Part shown: positions 55,016 through 64,000 of the stretch, piece after piece
Numbering within the stretch: position 1 is the first letter of the stretch
How the letters are laid out: each line of letters starts with the position of its first letter
Assembly (NCBI RefSeq): GCF_001423495.1
Contig: NZ_LMOG01000012.1
Span: 1 to 64,000, forward strand
From: Xanthomonas sp. Leaf131
GTDB taxonomy: Bacteria > Pseudomonadota > Gammaproteobacteria > Xanthomonadales > Xanthomonadaceae
DNA length: 64,000 nt
Direction: 5' to 3'
Program-made: the position numbers and the translations under genes
The notes under the pieces: model-generated
What the model was told of the DNA's origin: nothing
Database searches by the model: none
What the model saw: only the letters and a program-made list of their open reading frames with translations

Positions 55016-57988
55016 GTGGACAAGCGTGAGCGTTCGAACGGCAAGCAGTTGATCGTGGCAATCTTGACCGTGACCGGCATGGTCTCGGCCGCGGCCGCAA
55101 TGGCCGGCACCGTGGAAGGAAACCTCACAGAAAGCAGCAGCGGCAAACCCGCCGCCAATGCCAAGGTGCGCATCGCCGGCACGGCGTACAGCGCGGTCGC
55201 CGATGCGCGCGGGCACTTCGTCATCCACGATGTGCCGGCCGGGCAATACGCATTGAATCTGGACTACCCCGGCTTCAGCGCCGCCGAAACCAGTATCCAG
55301 GTCGGCGATAGCGGCACCGCCTCGGTGGCCATCGCGCTGGAGGAGGTCAAGCAACTGAAGGCGGTCAGCGTGGTGAGCAACCGCTACGACGCCAGCGATC
55401 TGAAGATCAACGCCGCCAACACGGTGGACGTGCTGTCGGCCAACGATCTGCAACGCACCGCCGTGCACAACGTGGCCGAAGCGCTCGGCCTGATCGCCGG
55501 CATCAACATCACCAGCACCGGCTCGGGCTATTTCGGCGGCATCGACGGCGCCGCACGCGGCGAAGGCATGTTCGCCTCGGTGCGCGGGCTGCCCTCCGAA
55601 TACAACGTCAACATGATCGACGGCGTCACCGTGGCGCAAGGCATGCCATACAGCCGCAGCGTGCAGCTCAGCCTGTTGCCGCCAAGCGGCCTGCAGACCA
55701 TCGTCGCCAACAAGACCTCCACCGCCGACATGGACGGCGATGCGATCGGCGGCACACTGGATTTCCGCACCCCCACCGCCTACGACTACAAGGACACCAC
55801 CAGCGGCAGCGTCACCGGCAGCGGCCGGGTGGAAAGCCGTGCGCGCGATTATGGCGGCGATGGCCTGGGTGGCGGATTCGGCGGCGAGTTCCAGCACAAG
55901 TTTGGTGAGGCACAACAGTTCGGCGTGTACGCCAGCGCGTACTACGACTACCGCACCACCACCAACAGCGAGGTGGCCGCCGCCACTAGCGCGCTCAACG
56001 ATGGCTCGTGGGAATATTTGAACACCGATGCCGAAGGGCGCAACGCCGCCGGTTTCGATCCGCAGCACAACCTCACCAGTACCGGCATGAATGTGGGTAT
56101 CGCCGCCGGTTGGGAGCGCCGCTATGGCGGCAATGCCTCGTTCGACTGGCACGTGGACGACAGCCTGTCGCTGTACGCACGCATGACCTACGCCTACGCC
56201 AAGACCGAGCAAGGCACCACCTTCGTGCAGTTGCTGCCGCAGGATGTGAGCTACGTGCTCACCGGTACGCCGGGCGTGTTTACACCGAACATCGGCCGCA
56301 TCGCCTCGCGCTTCTGGTACGAAACCAACCCGGAAATCGCCGACCTGGCGACCTTCCAGATCGGCGCAAAGAAGACCGCAGGCGGTTGGACCTTCATGCC
56401 CAACCTGTTCTATAGCTTCGGCAACAACGACCGCCCCGACCATGTCGAAATAGATGGGCGCGAAGACAAATTCACCCAGGACAACTACGCCTATTCCGGC
56501 AACACGTTCGTGCGCTACGGCGGCGGTGCATTCCCGTATCCGCAGCTCACACCTGCACTGCTGGCGCAGGTCAACAACATCCCCTCGTTGTTTGCCAGCA
56601 GCTACGGCGAGCAGACCAAGATCTACTCCGGCCAGAAAAAAGGCGGGGCGCGCTTCGATACCCGCTATGACTTCGAAGATGGCGCGCTACGCTCGCTACA
56701 GTTCGGGGTGAAGTACAGCAAGAGCAGCCGCCGCTACACCAATCGCGACTGGTATACCGGCGGCGTGGACGGCACCACCACGCTAGCCGATCTGGGCATC
56801 TTCACCGGCACCTATGCCTCGATCTTTCCCGGCAAGTACAACTGGAACACGCCGCGCGTTAGCGAAGCGGCGGTGGCCGGCGTGATCGCCCAACACCTCA
56901 CCGACGACGATCTGGATACCTGCGGTAGCGCGTTCTACGTCAACAACTACAACTGCAACACCATGCGCGGCACCGAGGCAGTCAGCGCGGCCTACGCCAC
57001 CGCGACGTTTACCGTGGGCAACCTGGATATCGTGCCCGGCGTGCGCTTCGAGCACACCGCCATCGACAACACCTTCTGGGTAAGTCCGGTGGATGCCGAC
57101 GGCAACCAGATCGTCGGCTACTTCGACCACAACAGCACCTCCTACAACGAGCCGTTGCCTAGCGTGTTTTTGACCTGGCGGCCGGATCTGCGCACCGCGT
57201 ATCGCGCCTCGTTGTGGACCAGCTACACGCGCCCGGCCTTCGTGCAACTGGGCGGCGGCAGCCAGATCGACATCTCCAACGGCGTGACCACCATCACCCA
57301 GGGCAACCCCGATCTGAAGCCGATCGAATCGACCAACCTGGATCTGTCCGGCGAATGGTCCACCGAACGCGGCGGGTTCTTTTCGCTGGCCGGCTTCTAC
57401 AAGCAACTGCGCAATTACATCTACGACGCCGGCTCGGCCCAGGCCAACGGCAACACCACCGGCAGCGGCACGGTGCTGTACCACATGCCCACCAATGGCG
57501 GCGACGGCAAGATCTACGGTGTGGAACTCAGCGCGCGGCAGAAGTTTCAGGATCTGCCCGCGCCGTTCGACGGCCTGGGTGTCAGTGCCAACGCCACCCG
57601 CCAGCATGCGCGCGCCGACCTCGGGCTAGATGGCTTCGACAACGAACACATGCAGTCGGCGCCCTCGGCGATGGCCAACCTTGAATTGTTCTACGAGCAC
57701 AACGGCTTCTCGTTGAACCTGAGCTACCACTTCAGCAGTTCGTACCTGCTGGGCTACGACTTTCTGCATGAAGGCGCGCCGTGGAACGATCTGTGGGCAC
57801 GCCCGACCCGGCGCGTGGACCTGCACACCGGCTACCGCTTCGACAACGGCGTAAGCATGGATCTGTCGATCTCCAACCTGACCAAGGAATACAGCTACTG
57901 GGCGCATGTGGGCCGCAACAACCTGGCGATCTCCGACATCGTCGATGCCGGCAGCACCGCATTGTTCACGGTCAAGTACGCGTTCTAG
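55016..57988 (+). CDS. TonB-dependent receptor with N-terminal carboxypeptidase-like domain
   Basis: The protein has 990 residues from the GTG at 55016, with GAGGTGG 5 bases upstream. The signal peptide ends about residue 30 (AAAAMAG). Residues about 31-110 form a CarboxypepD_reg-like beta-sandwich (GTVEGNLTES.. and GHFVIHDVPAGQYAL). Plug and barrel follow, with NDLQRTAVHNVAEALGLIAG and NKTSTADMDGDAIGGTLDFR, and the barrel ends in STALFTVKYAF. Such extended receptors commonly import oligosaccharides. It leads the nixJ-permease-kinase-GH4 group, so its ligand is probably a galactoside-bearing or peptide-linked glycan; that is inference. Confidence 0.92.
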   Translation: MDKRERSNGKQLIVAILTVTGMVSAAAAMAGTVEGNLTESSSGKPAANAKVRIAGTAYSAVADARGHFVIHDVPAGQYALNLDYPGFSAAETSIQVGDSGTASVAIALEEVKQLKAVSVVSNRYDASDLKINAANTVDVLSANDLQRTAVHNVAEALGLIAGINITSTGSGYFGGIDGAARGEGMFASVRGLPSEYNVNMIDGVTVAQGMPYSRSVQLSLLPPSGLQTIVANKTSTADMDGDAIGGTLDFRTPTAYDYKDTTSGSVTGSGRVESRARDYGGDGLGGGFGGEFQHKFGEAQQFGVYASAYYDYRTTTNSEVAAATSALNDGSWEYLNTDAEGRNAAGFDPQHNLTSTGMNVGIAAGWERRYGGNASFDWHVDDSLSLYARMTYAYAKTEQGTTFVQLLPQDVSYVLTGTPGVFTPNIGRIASRFWYETNPEIADLATFQIGAKKTAGGWTFMPNLFYSFGNNDRPDHVEIDGREDKFTQDNYAYSGNTFVRYGGGAFPYPQLTPALLAQVNNIPSLFASSYGEQTKIYSGQKKGGARFDTRYDFEDGALRSLQFGVKYSKSSRRYTNRDWYTGGVDGTTTLADLGIFTGTYASIFPGKYNWNTPRVSEAAVAGVIAQHLTDDDLDTCGSAFYVNNYNCNTMRGTEAVSAAYATATFTVGNLDIVPGVRFEHTAIDNTFWVSPVDADGNQIVGYFDHNSTSYNEPLPSVFLTWRPDLRTAYRASLWTSYTRPAFVQLGGGSQIDISNGVTTITQGNPDLKPIESTNLDLSGEWSTERGGFFSLAGFYKQLRNYIYDAGSAQANGNTTGSGTVLYHMPTNGGDGKIYGVELSARQKFQDLPAPFDGLGVSANATRQHARADLGLDGFDNEHMQSAPSAMANLELFYEHNGFSLNLSYHFSSSYLLGYDFLHEGAPWNDLWARPTRRVDLHTGYRFDNGVSMDLSISNLTKEYSYWAHVGRNNLAISDIVDAGSTALFTVKYAF

Positions 57989-58064
57989 CGGCGCGCGGCG
58001 CAATGCCGCTCACTGCGCGGCGCTGCGCAGTGCGGCAGTTCCTTCCTACTCAGCTGGAGAAGCG

Positions 58065-59978
58065 ATGAAACGCAGAAGCCTGTGTACATTCGGCCTGCTC
58101 GCACCGTTCGGTCTGGCGGCCGCGCCGGCGGTGCTGTCGTCGCTGCATGCACCGCTGCCGGATGGCCGCCCGCATACGTTTGGATTCGAGCGCGGCCAGT
58201 TCGTGCTGGATCAGCAACCTTGGCAATTGCGCAGCGGCGAGATGCATCCGCTGCGCATTGCCCGTGCGGACTGGCTGCAGCGCATCCGCATGGCCAAGGC
58301 GATGGGCTTGAACACCATCGCGCTGTATCTGATGTGGAATGCGTACGAACGCGAGCCGGGGCAGTTCGATGTCGAGACCGGCGAGCGTGACTTCGTCGCT
58401 TTTATCCGGCTCTGCCAACAGGAAGGCCTATGGGTGTATCTGCGCCCCGGCCCGTATGTGTGTGCCGAATGGACGCTGGGCGGGCTGCCGCCATATCTAT
58501 TGCGCGAACCCGGCATGCGCCTGCGCGACGGCACCGATGCACGCTACATGGCTGCGGTGCAGCGCTACATCGCCGCCGTGGCGCCGCGCATCGCACCGCT
58601 GATGGCCAGTGCCGGCGGGCCGGTGCTGATGCTGCAGATCGAAAACGAATACAGCATGCAGGGCAGCGATGTGGGCTATCTGCAGGCGCTGGCCGCGCTG
58701 TGGCGCGAGCACGGCATCGATGGCCCATTTTCATTGGCCGAAGGCATGAAGGATCTGCGTCGGCGCAAGGCCTATCTTCCCGGTGCTGCGCTGGGGCTGG
58801 ACGGCGCGGATATCGCGGAATTACAGGAGGCAAAACAGCTCGCAGGCAACGCGCCGGTGTGGGTGGCCGAAGGCTATCCGGGTTGGTTGACGCACTGGGG
58901 TGACGACGCGTTCGCGCAGCGCGATTACGCGCCGATGCTGCGGCAGCTGATGGCCGCCGGTTACTCGTTCAATCTCTACGTGGTGCATGGCGGCAGCAAT
59001 TTCGGTTTGAGCGCAGGTGCCAATGCCGAAGACGATGGCTCGCAGTTCCAGCCTGCGTTGACCAGCTACGACTACAGCGCACCGATCGACGAAGGCGGCC
59101 GCGCCACGCCTGCGTACATGGCGCTGCGCCGGATCATCGCCCAGCACAGCAGCACGGCGCTGCCATCGATCCCGGACGCGCCACCGCGCGCGCGCTTTGC
59201 ACCGGCCATTGCACGCCCGGTGGCCGCGCTCTGGGACAACTTGAGTGTCGGCCCTGTACACACCGAGCGGCCCACCGACAACCAGACCCTGCTCAAGCAG
59301 AACCTGGGGCTGGTGGTGTACCGGCGCCGCATCGCGGCCGGCACGCAGCTGGATCTTGGCAAGGTGCACGACTACGCGGCGGTGCACCTCGACGATGACG
59401 AGATCGGCCATGTCTCGCGCATGCAGCACGCGCGTCTCAACAGCGCGCCGCAGCTCGCACTACCGAGCACTATATCCGGCGAGCGCACACTGGACGTGCT
59501 GATCGACAGCTTCGGCCATATCAATTTCGGCCCGTCCCTGGGCGATGCGAAGGGCCTGCTCGGCCCGGTGCAGCTGGATGGCAAGGAACTGCGCGATTGG
59601 CAGGTCTATGGCTTGCCGCTGGATAGCGACAACGCGCCTACGCTACGTGCGCTGCAAGGGCCACCCACACGGCCAGGCCTGTTCTTCGCTGCCGAGCTCG
59701 CGCTGGAAACAGTCGGCGACATCTACATCGACATGAGCCAGTGGCGCAAAGGCTATCTGTGGATCAACGGGCGCCTGCTCGGGCGTTACTGGCAGATCGG
59801 CCCGCAGCAGTGTCTGTTCTGCCCGGGCGCGTGGTTGAAGCAGGGCAACAACGCAGTGCTGGTGCTGGATCTGCATCAGCTGCAACCCACCGCGATTCAC
59901 TGCGCAGACGGGCTGACATCGACACGCATTGCGACCAACGCAGCGGCAGTCGCGCACGCAGAGCACCACGCATGTTGA
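58065..59978 (+). CDS. nixJ: GH35 beta-galactosidase
   Basis: The protein has 637 residues from the ATG at 58065 with GGAGAAG upstream. A signal peptide-like N-terminus ends about residue 29. The GH35 barrel shows YLMWNAYEREPGQFD and LRPGPYVCAEWTLGGLP. The acid/base is Glu195 in MLQIENEYSMQG and the nucleophile is Glu269 in WVAEGYPGWLTHWG. Two C-terminal jelly-roll domains end with WRKGYLWINGRLLGRYWQIG. It would remove beta-galactose from complex N-glycan antennae or other wall glycans. Its stop overlaps the permease start by 7 bases. Confidence 0.9.
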   Translation: MKRRSLCTFGLLAPFGLAAAPAVLSSLHAPLPDGRPHTFGFERGQFVLDQQPWQLRSGEMHPLRIARADWLQRIRMAKAMGLNTIALYLMWNAYEREPGQFDVETGERDFVAFIRLCQQEGLWVYLRPGPYVCAEWTLGGLPPYLLREPGMRLRDGTDARYMAAVQRYIAAVAPRIAPLMASAGGPVLMLQIENEYSMQGSDVGYLQALAALWREHGIDGPFSLAEGMKDLRRRKAYLPGAALGLDGADIAELQEAKQLAGNAPVWVAEGYPGWLTHWGDDAFAQRDYAPMLRQLMAAGYSFNLYVVHGGSNFGLSAGANAEDDGSQFQPALTSYDYSAPIDEGGRATPAYMALRRIIAQHSSTALPSIPDAPPRARFAPAIARPVAALWDNLSVGPVHTERPTDNQTLLKQNLGLVVYRRRIAAGTQLDLGKVHDYAAVHLDDDEIGHVSRMQHARLNSAPQLALPSTISGERTLDVLIDSFGHINFGPSLGDAKGLLGPVQLDGKELRDWQVYGLPLDSDNAPTLRALQGPPTRPGLFFAAELALETVGDIYIDMSQWRKGYLWINGRLLGRYWQIGPQQCLFCPGAWLKQGNNAVLVLDLHQLQPTAIHCADGLTSTRIATNAAAVAHAEHHAC

Positions 59979-61339
59979 CCGCACCCACCGTGTTGCCAGC
60001 GAATCCACAGGCATCGTCACCGCCGCGCACGCTCGGGTTCTGGAGCGCGCTGTCGGCCAACCTGCTGAACATGATCGGCATCGGCCCGTTCATCACCATT
60101 CCGTTGGCGCTGTCGGCGCTGGCCGGGCCGATGGTGTTGGCGGGCTGGGTCGCCGGCGCGCTGCTGTGTCTGTGCGATGGCCTGGTATGGGCCGAACTGG
60201 GCGCGGCAATTCCGCGCTCGGGCGGGCCGTATCACTATCTGCGCGAGGCCTACGGGCGCGAACGCTGGGGGCGCTTGTTCGGTTTTTTGTATCTGTGGCA
60301 GACGCTGCTGACCGCACCGTTGTCGGTGGGTTCTGCCGCGGTGGGCTGCGTGCAATACCTGGCGTTTCTGATGCCGGGGCTGGGCCACGCCCAGCTCACC
60401 GCGATTGCGATGGCGCTGTGCGCGTTCAACACGTTGCTGCTGTATCGCAAGGTGCGCTCGGTACAGGTGCTGTCGCTGCTGGTCAGCGCAGTAGTGATCG
60501 GCGCTTGCGTGTGGATCATCGGCAGCGGCGTGCTGCATTTCGACTTCGGCATCGCCTCGGCGTTCTTGCACGCGCGCCCCGCGTCGCCGCACGGTTTCTG
60601 GTTGGGCTTCGGTGCGGTGGCCTTGATCGCGGTCTACGACTACGGCGGCTACAACAACGTGTGCATGCTCGGCGGAGAAATCCGCAAGCCGCGGCGCACG
60701 ATTCCGCGCGCGGTGCTGATCTCCATCCCGATCGTGGCGCTGCTGTACCTGGGCCTCAATATCACCCTGCTCGGTGTGCTGCCCTGGCAGCAGGCGGCGC
60801 AATCCAAGGCGGTGATGGCCGACTTCATGCAAGCCATCTACGGCCCCATCGGCAGCACCGTGGCGGTGGCGCTGATCGTGCTGGCCAGTTGGGGCTCGGC
60901 GCTGGTGGTGCAGTTGGGCTACTCGCGGGTGCCGTATGCGGCCGCGGCGGCCGGGCAATTCTTCAGCGTGTTTGCACGGCTGCATCCACGCGGCGGCTTT
61001 CCCACCGTCTCGCTGCTGTTCGTCGGTGCGACCTCTGCGCTGGCGTGCCTGCTGTCGCTGGACGATCTGATTGCCACCTTGATGATCATCCAGATCCTGT
61101 TCCAGTTTCTGGCGCAGTGCCTGGCGGTGGTGCTGCTGCGACGCAAGCGACGCCGCCGCGCCTTTGCGATGCCGCTATATCCATGGCCGCTGCTGATCAG
61201 CGTGCTCGGTTGGCTGTACCTGCTGGCGACCAGCCCGGGGCGGCGCCTGCTCGCCGCCGTGGTGGCGCTGTGCGTGGGCAGCGCGTTGTATCTGATCCAG
61301 GCACGGAGGCAGCGCGCATGGCCGTTCCAGCTGCAATGA
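59972..61339 (+). CDS. APC-superfamily permease
   Basis: The protein has 455 residues with about twelve transmembrane helices. The N-terminal helix ANLLNMIGIGPFITIPLALS and WAELGAAIPRSGGPYHYLRE match the amino acid-polyamine-organocation family. EIRKPRRTIPRAVLISIPIV is the conserved cytoplasmic loop. APC members normally carry amino acids or their derivatives, which is unexpected in a glycoside operon. A glycosyl-amino acid substrate is therefore an attractive guess, but sugar transport is not excluded. It overlaps nixJ at one end and the kinase gene at the other. Confidence 0.88.
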   Translation: MLTAPTVLPANPQASSPPRTLGFWSALSANLLNMIGIGPFITIPLALSALAGPMVLAGWVAGALLCLCDGLVWAELGAAIPRSGGPYHYLREAYGRERWGRLFGFLYLWQTLLTAPLSVGSAAVGCVQYLAFLMPGLGHAQLTAIAMALCAFNTLLLYRKVRSVQVLSLLVSAVVIGACVWIIGSGVLHFDFGIASAFLHARPASPHGFWLGFGAVALIAVYDYGGYNNVCMLGGEIRKPRRTIPRAVLISIPIVALLYLGLNITLLGVLPWQQAAQSKAVMADFMQAIYGPIGSTVAVALIVLASWGSALVVQLGYSRVPYAAAAAGQFFSVFARLHPRGGFPTVSLLFVGATSALACLLSLDDLIATLMIIQILFQFLAQCLAVVLLRRKRRRRAFAMPLYPWPLLISVLGWLYLLATSPGRRLLAAVVALCVGSALYLIQARRQRAWPFQLQ

Positions 61340-62253
61340 ACACGGCGCAACTCGTGGTGGTGGGCGAGGTCTATCTGGACCACATCTTCAGCGGCTTCGA
61401 CCGCTGGCCGGCGCCGGGCGAAGAAGCGCTTGCGCGCCATTACACGTGGGAGCTCGGCGGCGGCACCATCATCACAGCCTGCGCGTTGGCGCAACTGGGT
61501 TGCGCTGTGCGCGTACTCGGTGCGATCGGTGCGCAGGACCGTGCGGTGTTTGCGCAGCGTTTGGGCCACTTCGGTGTCTCGGCCGATGGCTTGATCGACT
61601 CAATAACCGGCACCGGCGTGACCACCAGCGTGTCGCTGCACGATGATCGTTCGTTCTTCACCTATGTCGGCGCCAATGCCGAATTGGGCGCGCTGCTGCT
61701 GCGCGAAGACATCATCGCCACACTGTCCGCGGCCACGCATGTGCATTTCGCGATGCCGTTGCCGGCTGCATCGGCAGCCACGTTGTTGCCGCTACTTGCC
61801 CGCGCCGGCTGTACCACCTCGCTCGACGTCGGCTTCAGCTCGGCATGGCTCACCGATCCGGCCAACCACGCCACTTGCCGCGCGGTGACCTGGTTTCTGC
61901 CCAACCAGAAAGAAGCCGCGCTGATGGGCTGCGGCGACGGCGCCGATGCCTGCCTGGTCTGGGCACGCGCACTTGGCCTGCGCCAGACGGTGATCAAGCT
62001 CGGCGCCAGCGGTGCGATGGTCGTCGATGACGCAGGCGCGCGCCTGATCGCCGCACCCGCCGTGCAGGTCCGCGACACCACCGGTGCCGGCGACGCCTTC
62101 GATGCCGGCTTCATCGCCGCGTACATGCACGGCCAGCCGCTGGATGCCTGCGCGCAACAAGGCTGCCTTAGCGGCGCGGCGTGCTGTAGCGCGCTCGGTG
62201 CGCTGGACGGTCTCTCTCTTCTCTCTCCCCCCACACACGAGGACGTTCCATGA
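61318..62253 (+). CDS. PfkB-family sugar kinase
   Basis: The protein has 311 residues from the ATG at 61318, which has GGAGG 8 bases upstream. An ATG at 61336, overlapping the permease stop, is too far from that site. The PfkB signature is complete: WELGGGTIITACALAQLG near residue 50 and DTTGAGDAFDAGF with the catalytic Asp259. Ribokinase-like members phosphorylate sugars, sugar derivatives or nucleosides. It overlaps the permease upstream and the GH4 gene downstream (ATGA). The open frame continues far upstream of 61318, but only as an antisense/alternate-frame shadow of the permease. Confidence 0.9.
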   Translation: MAVPAAMNTAQLVVVGEVYLDHIFSGFDRWPAPGEEALARHYTWELGGGTIITACALAQLGCAVRVLGAIGAQDRAVFAQRLGHFGVSADGLIDSITGTGVTTSVSLHDDRSFFTYVGANAELGALLLREDIIATLSAATHVHFAMPLPAASAATLLPLLARAGCTTSLDVGFSSAWLTDPANHATCRAVTWFLPNQKEAALMGCGDGADACLVWARALGLRQTVIKLGASGAMVVDDAGARLIAAPAVQVRDTTGAGDAFDAGFIAAYMHGQPLDACAQQGCLSGAACCSALGALDGLSLLSPPTHEDVP

Positions 62254-63677
62254 GCAGTTCTGTCGACAATCGCAAACTGACCCTGATCGGCGGCGGCGGC
62301 GTGCGCACACCGTTGGTGGTGTACGGCGTCAATGAAGCCGCCGAAGCCCTCGGCGCGCGCGAGATCGTGCTGTACGACCCCGACCAGGAGCGTTTGGCGC
62401 TGATGGTGGCGATGGGCCGCGCGATCGTCGCCGAGTCCGGTGGCGCGTTGCAGGTACACGCTGCGCCATCGCTGGAAGCGGCGATCGAAGGCGCGCATTT
62501 CGTGCTCAACAGCATCCGCGTGGGCGGTATCGCGCAGCGCGCCTCCGATGAGCAGACCATCATCCGCCATGGCTATTCCGGCCAGGAAACCACCGGCCCC
62601 GGCGGTGTGGCCAAGGCCTTGCGCACCGTGCCGGTGGCGATCGAACAGGCGCGCATGATCGAACGCCTGAGCCCGGATGCCTGGCTGGTGAGCTTCACCA
62701 ACCCGGCCGGGCTGATCACCCAGGCCATCAGCGCACACACCCGCGCCCGCGTGGTCGGCATCTGCGACACGCCGGTGGAGCTGTTCCACAACATCGCACG
62801 CGCGCTCGGCGAGCCGGCGGCCGATGTGGAATGCGACTACGTCGGCCTCAATCACCTGGGCTGGATCCGCGCGGTGCGCCTGCGCGGGGTAGACATCATC
62901 GACCGCGTGCTGGCCGACGACGCCATCCTGCGTCAGCTGTACCTGGCGCCGTTGTTCGACTTCGACATGCTGCGTGCGCTGCGCTTGATCCCCACCGAGT
63001 ACCTGTATTTCTTCTACGAACGCCGCCGCGCCCTGGACAACCAGCGCGCCAGCGGGGCCAGCCGCGGTGGCGAGATCGAGCGGCTCAACCGTAGCCTGAT
63101 CGGCGACCTGCGCAGCCGCCTGGAGGCCGGCGACACCACCGGTGCGGTGCAGACCTATGCCGCCTACCTGGCGCAGCGCTCCGGCTCGTACATGAAGCTG
63201 GAGGCCGAGGCCGGCTCGGCGTTCGCCCCCGACCTGGCACCGCAGCCGGACCCGTTCCGCGCCAGCACCGGCTATCACCGCATCGCCGTGGACGTGATGA
63301 GCGCGCTGACCGGCGCCCGCCCCAGCCGGCACGTGGTCAACGTGCGCAACCAGGGCGCGATGGCCGAGCTGGCCGACGACGACATCGTGGAAATCGCCGC
63401 CGACATCGACCGCGACCGCATCGTGCCGATCCCGGCCGCGCCGCTGCCCAGCGCGGTTCAGGGGCTGGTGCGCTCGTTCAAGGCCTACGAACACGCCGCG
63501 ATCGAGGCGGCGCTCAGCGGCAGCCATCTGGACGCCTGCAAGGCGATGCTGATCCACCCGGCGATCGGCGAATGGAGCCCGTCGCGGCGCATGCTGGATG
63601 AGCTGTTCGGGCACGACCACGACGACGGGCAGTGCGCAGGCCCGGCGCATTGGCGCAAGCACGCCGCTGGCGGATGA
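62250..63677 (+). CDS. GH4-family glycosidase, 6-phospho-beta-glucosidase-like
   Basis: The protein has 475 residues. It is an NAD-dependent GH4 hydrolase with the dinucleotide loop [26 protein letters not shown], and the metal ligands Cys172 (GICDTP) and His202 (GLNHLGW), matching Cys171/His202 of characterised GH4 enzymes. GH4 uses redox-assisted elimination and can cleave alpha or beta bonds, usually of 6-phosphoglycosides. No signal peptide is present, so it acts in the cytoplasm. No PTS gene is nearby; the coupled PfkB kinase could supply the phosphate. The C-terminal tail is divergent. The exact substrate is unknown. Between 63678 and 63948 I see no gene. Confidence 0.88.
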   Translation: MSSSVDNRKLTLIGGGGVRTPLVVYGVNEAAEALGAREIVLYDPDQERLALMVAMGRAIVAESGGALQVHAAPSLEAAIEGAHFVLNSIRVGGIAQRASDEQTIIRHGYSGQETTGPGGVAKALRTVPVAIEQARMIERLSPDAWLVSFTNPAGLITQAISAHTRARVVGICDTPVELFHNIARALGEPAADVECDYVGLNHLGWIRAVRLRGVDIIDRVLADDAILRQLYLAPLFDFDMLRALRLIPTEYLYFFYERRRALDNQRASGASRGGEIERLNRSLIGDLRSRLEAGDTTGAVQTYAAYLAQRSGSYMKLEAEAGSAFAPDLAPQPDPFRASTGYHRIAVDVMSALTGARPSRHVVNVRNQGAMAELADDDIVEIAADIDRDRIVPIPAAPLPSAVQGLVRSFKAYEHAAIEAALSGSHLDACKAMLIHPAIGEWSPSRRMLDELFGHDHDDGQCAGPAHWRKHAAGG

Positions 63678-63948
63678 GCCCGCGCCTGGGTACTGGCCTG
63701 GCGGGCGCGCCACACACGATACAGCGGCTCAGCTGGACCGCGACACGTTTCCGCTGCCAAGTAACCCGCCGCGGCCCACGCATACGGCGCCGAATTGTGC
63801 GAACGCACTATGCACATTCGGCGAACACGTTGTATGGTCATCGGGAATTGGTCCTGCATAGGTCTCATCGTCGGTCCGGCGCGCAACGCCGCTGATGGAA
63901 GGGTGTCTGCTGCGTCGACCGCTTGCCGAATCCAAGGAGTTCCAGGTC

Positions 63949-64000
63949 ATGCACACCCGCCGCGACATCCTTCAGTTGCTGGGCGCCAGCGCAGGCGCCG
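63949..64000 (+). CDS. Start of a gene with Tat-like signal, cut by the window end
   Basis: Only 17 codons are visible (MHTRRDILQLLGASAGA), with AAGGAG about ten bases before the ATG. The twin arginine followed by a hydrophobic stretch suggests Tat export. In X. campestris the nix cluster continues after nixJ with nixK (GH92) and nixL (GH125), both alpha-mannosidases, so this is probably one of them. The sequence present cannot decide. Confidence 0.55.
   Translation, partial: MHTRRDILQLLGASAGA

Noticed and set aside
59929-62253. 774-codon frame that could be read as a large fusion ending in the PfkB kinase
   Set aside because: The first ~460 codons are an alternate frame of the permease gene; the kinase has its own GGAGG-preceded ATG at 61318.

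Overview
The window looks like a chromosomal segment of a Xanthomonas (plant-associated gammaproteobacterium). It is GC-rich, with dense short operons whose genes often overlap by 4 bases. It carries several TonB-dependent receptors, GTAG-type REP palindromes and a histone H1-like Lys/Ala repeat protein. Its right third matches the N-glycan degradation (nix) locus described in X. campestris pv. campestris. I cannot assign a species from sequence alone. I see no rRNA, tRNA, CRISPR array, prophage or transposase gene.

Region 1-16 kb is mostly core metabolism and housekeeping. It holds a glutaredoxin-like protein, L-serine dehydratase and a secreted alpha/beta-hydrolase. A methionine operon follows on the minus strand, metX-metB-hom, coupled by 4-base overlaps. 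A recognisable SAM-I (S-box) riboswitch and a sigma70-like promoter precede it. Next come an M23 peptidase, release factor 3, a HlyIII-family membrane protein, an AsmA-family protein, a CBS-domain protein, a GtrB-like glycosyltransferase overlapping mtgA, and Hsp33.

Region 16-29 kb has a predicted outer-membrane protein and a monocistronic TonB-dependent receptor. A TetR regulator is divergent from a hydrolase-fadE operon, with a perfect palindrome lying over the operon start. Then follow a DUF1304 protein, an NTP/NDP-exchange-type transporter, a serine beta-lactamase-like hydrolase and the histone-like protein. About 1 kb without a convincing gene separates this from gcvH; it contains an orphan plus-strand terminator.

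Region 30-39.6 kb holds gcvT/gcvH, an NfeD-stomatin pair, mazG-ynfA, nudE-cysQ, bioA-rsmE and glucokinase.

Region 39.6-64 kb is a carbohydrate-use island. A TonB receptor leads nixE (GH29), nixF (GH18), nixG (GH20), nixH (GH2) and nixI (GH3). A second TonB receptor then leads nixJ (GH35), an APC-superfamily permease, a PfkB-family kinase and a GH4-type hydrolase. The window ends inside the first codons of a further gene with a Tat-like signal. Two similar operator palindromes lie between glk and the first receptor. The likely scheme is capture of N-glycopeptides at the outer membrane, stepwise trimming in the periplasm, and uptake of products. The permease-kinase-GH4 part suggests an additional PTS-independent route in which a glycoside or glycosyl-amino acid is phosphorylated inside the cell and then cleaved; its substrate is unknown.

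Repeats: two 68-bp paired REP elements, both between convergent genes, and three copies (one partial) of a ~115-bp palindromic element.
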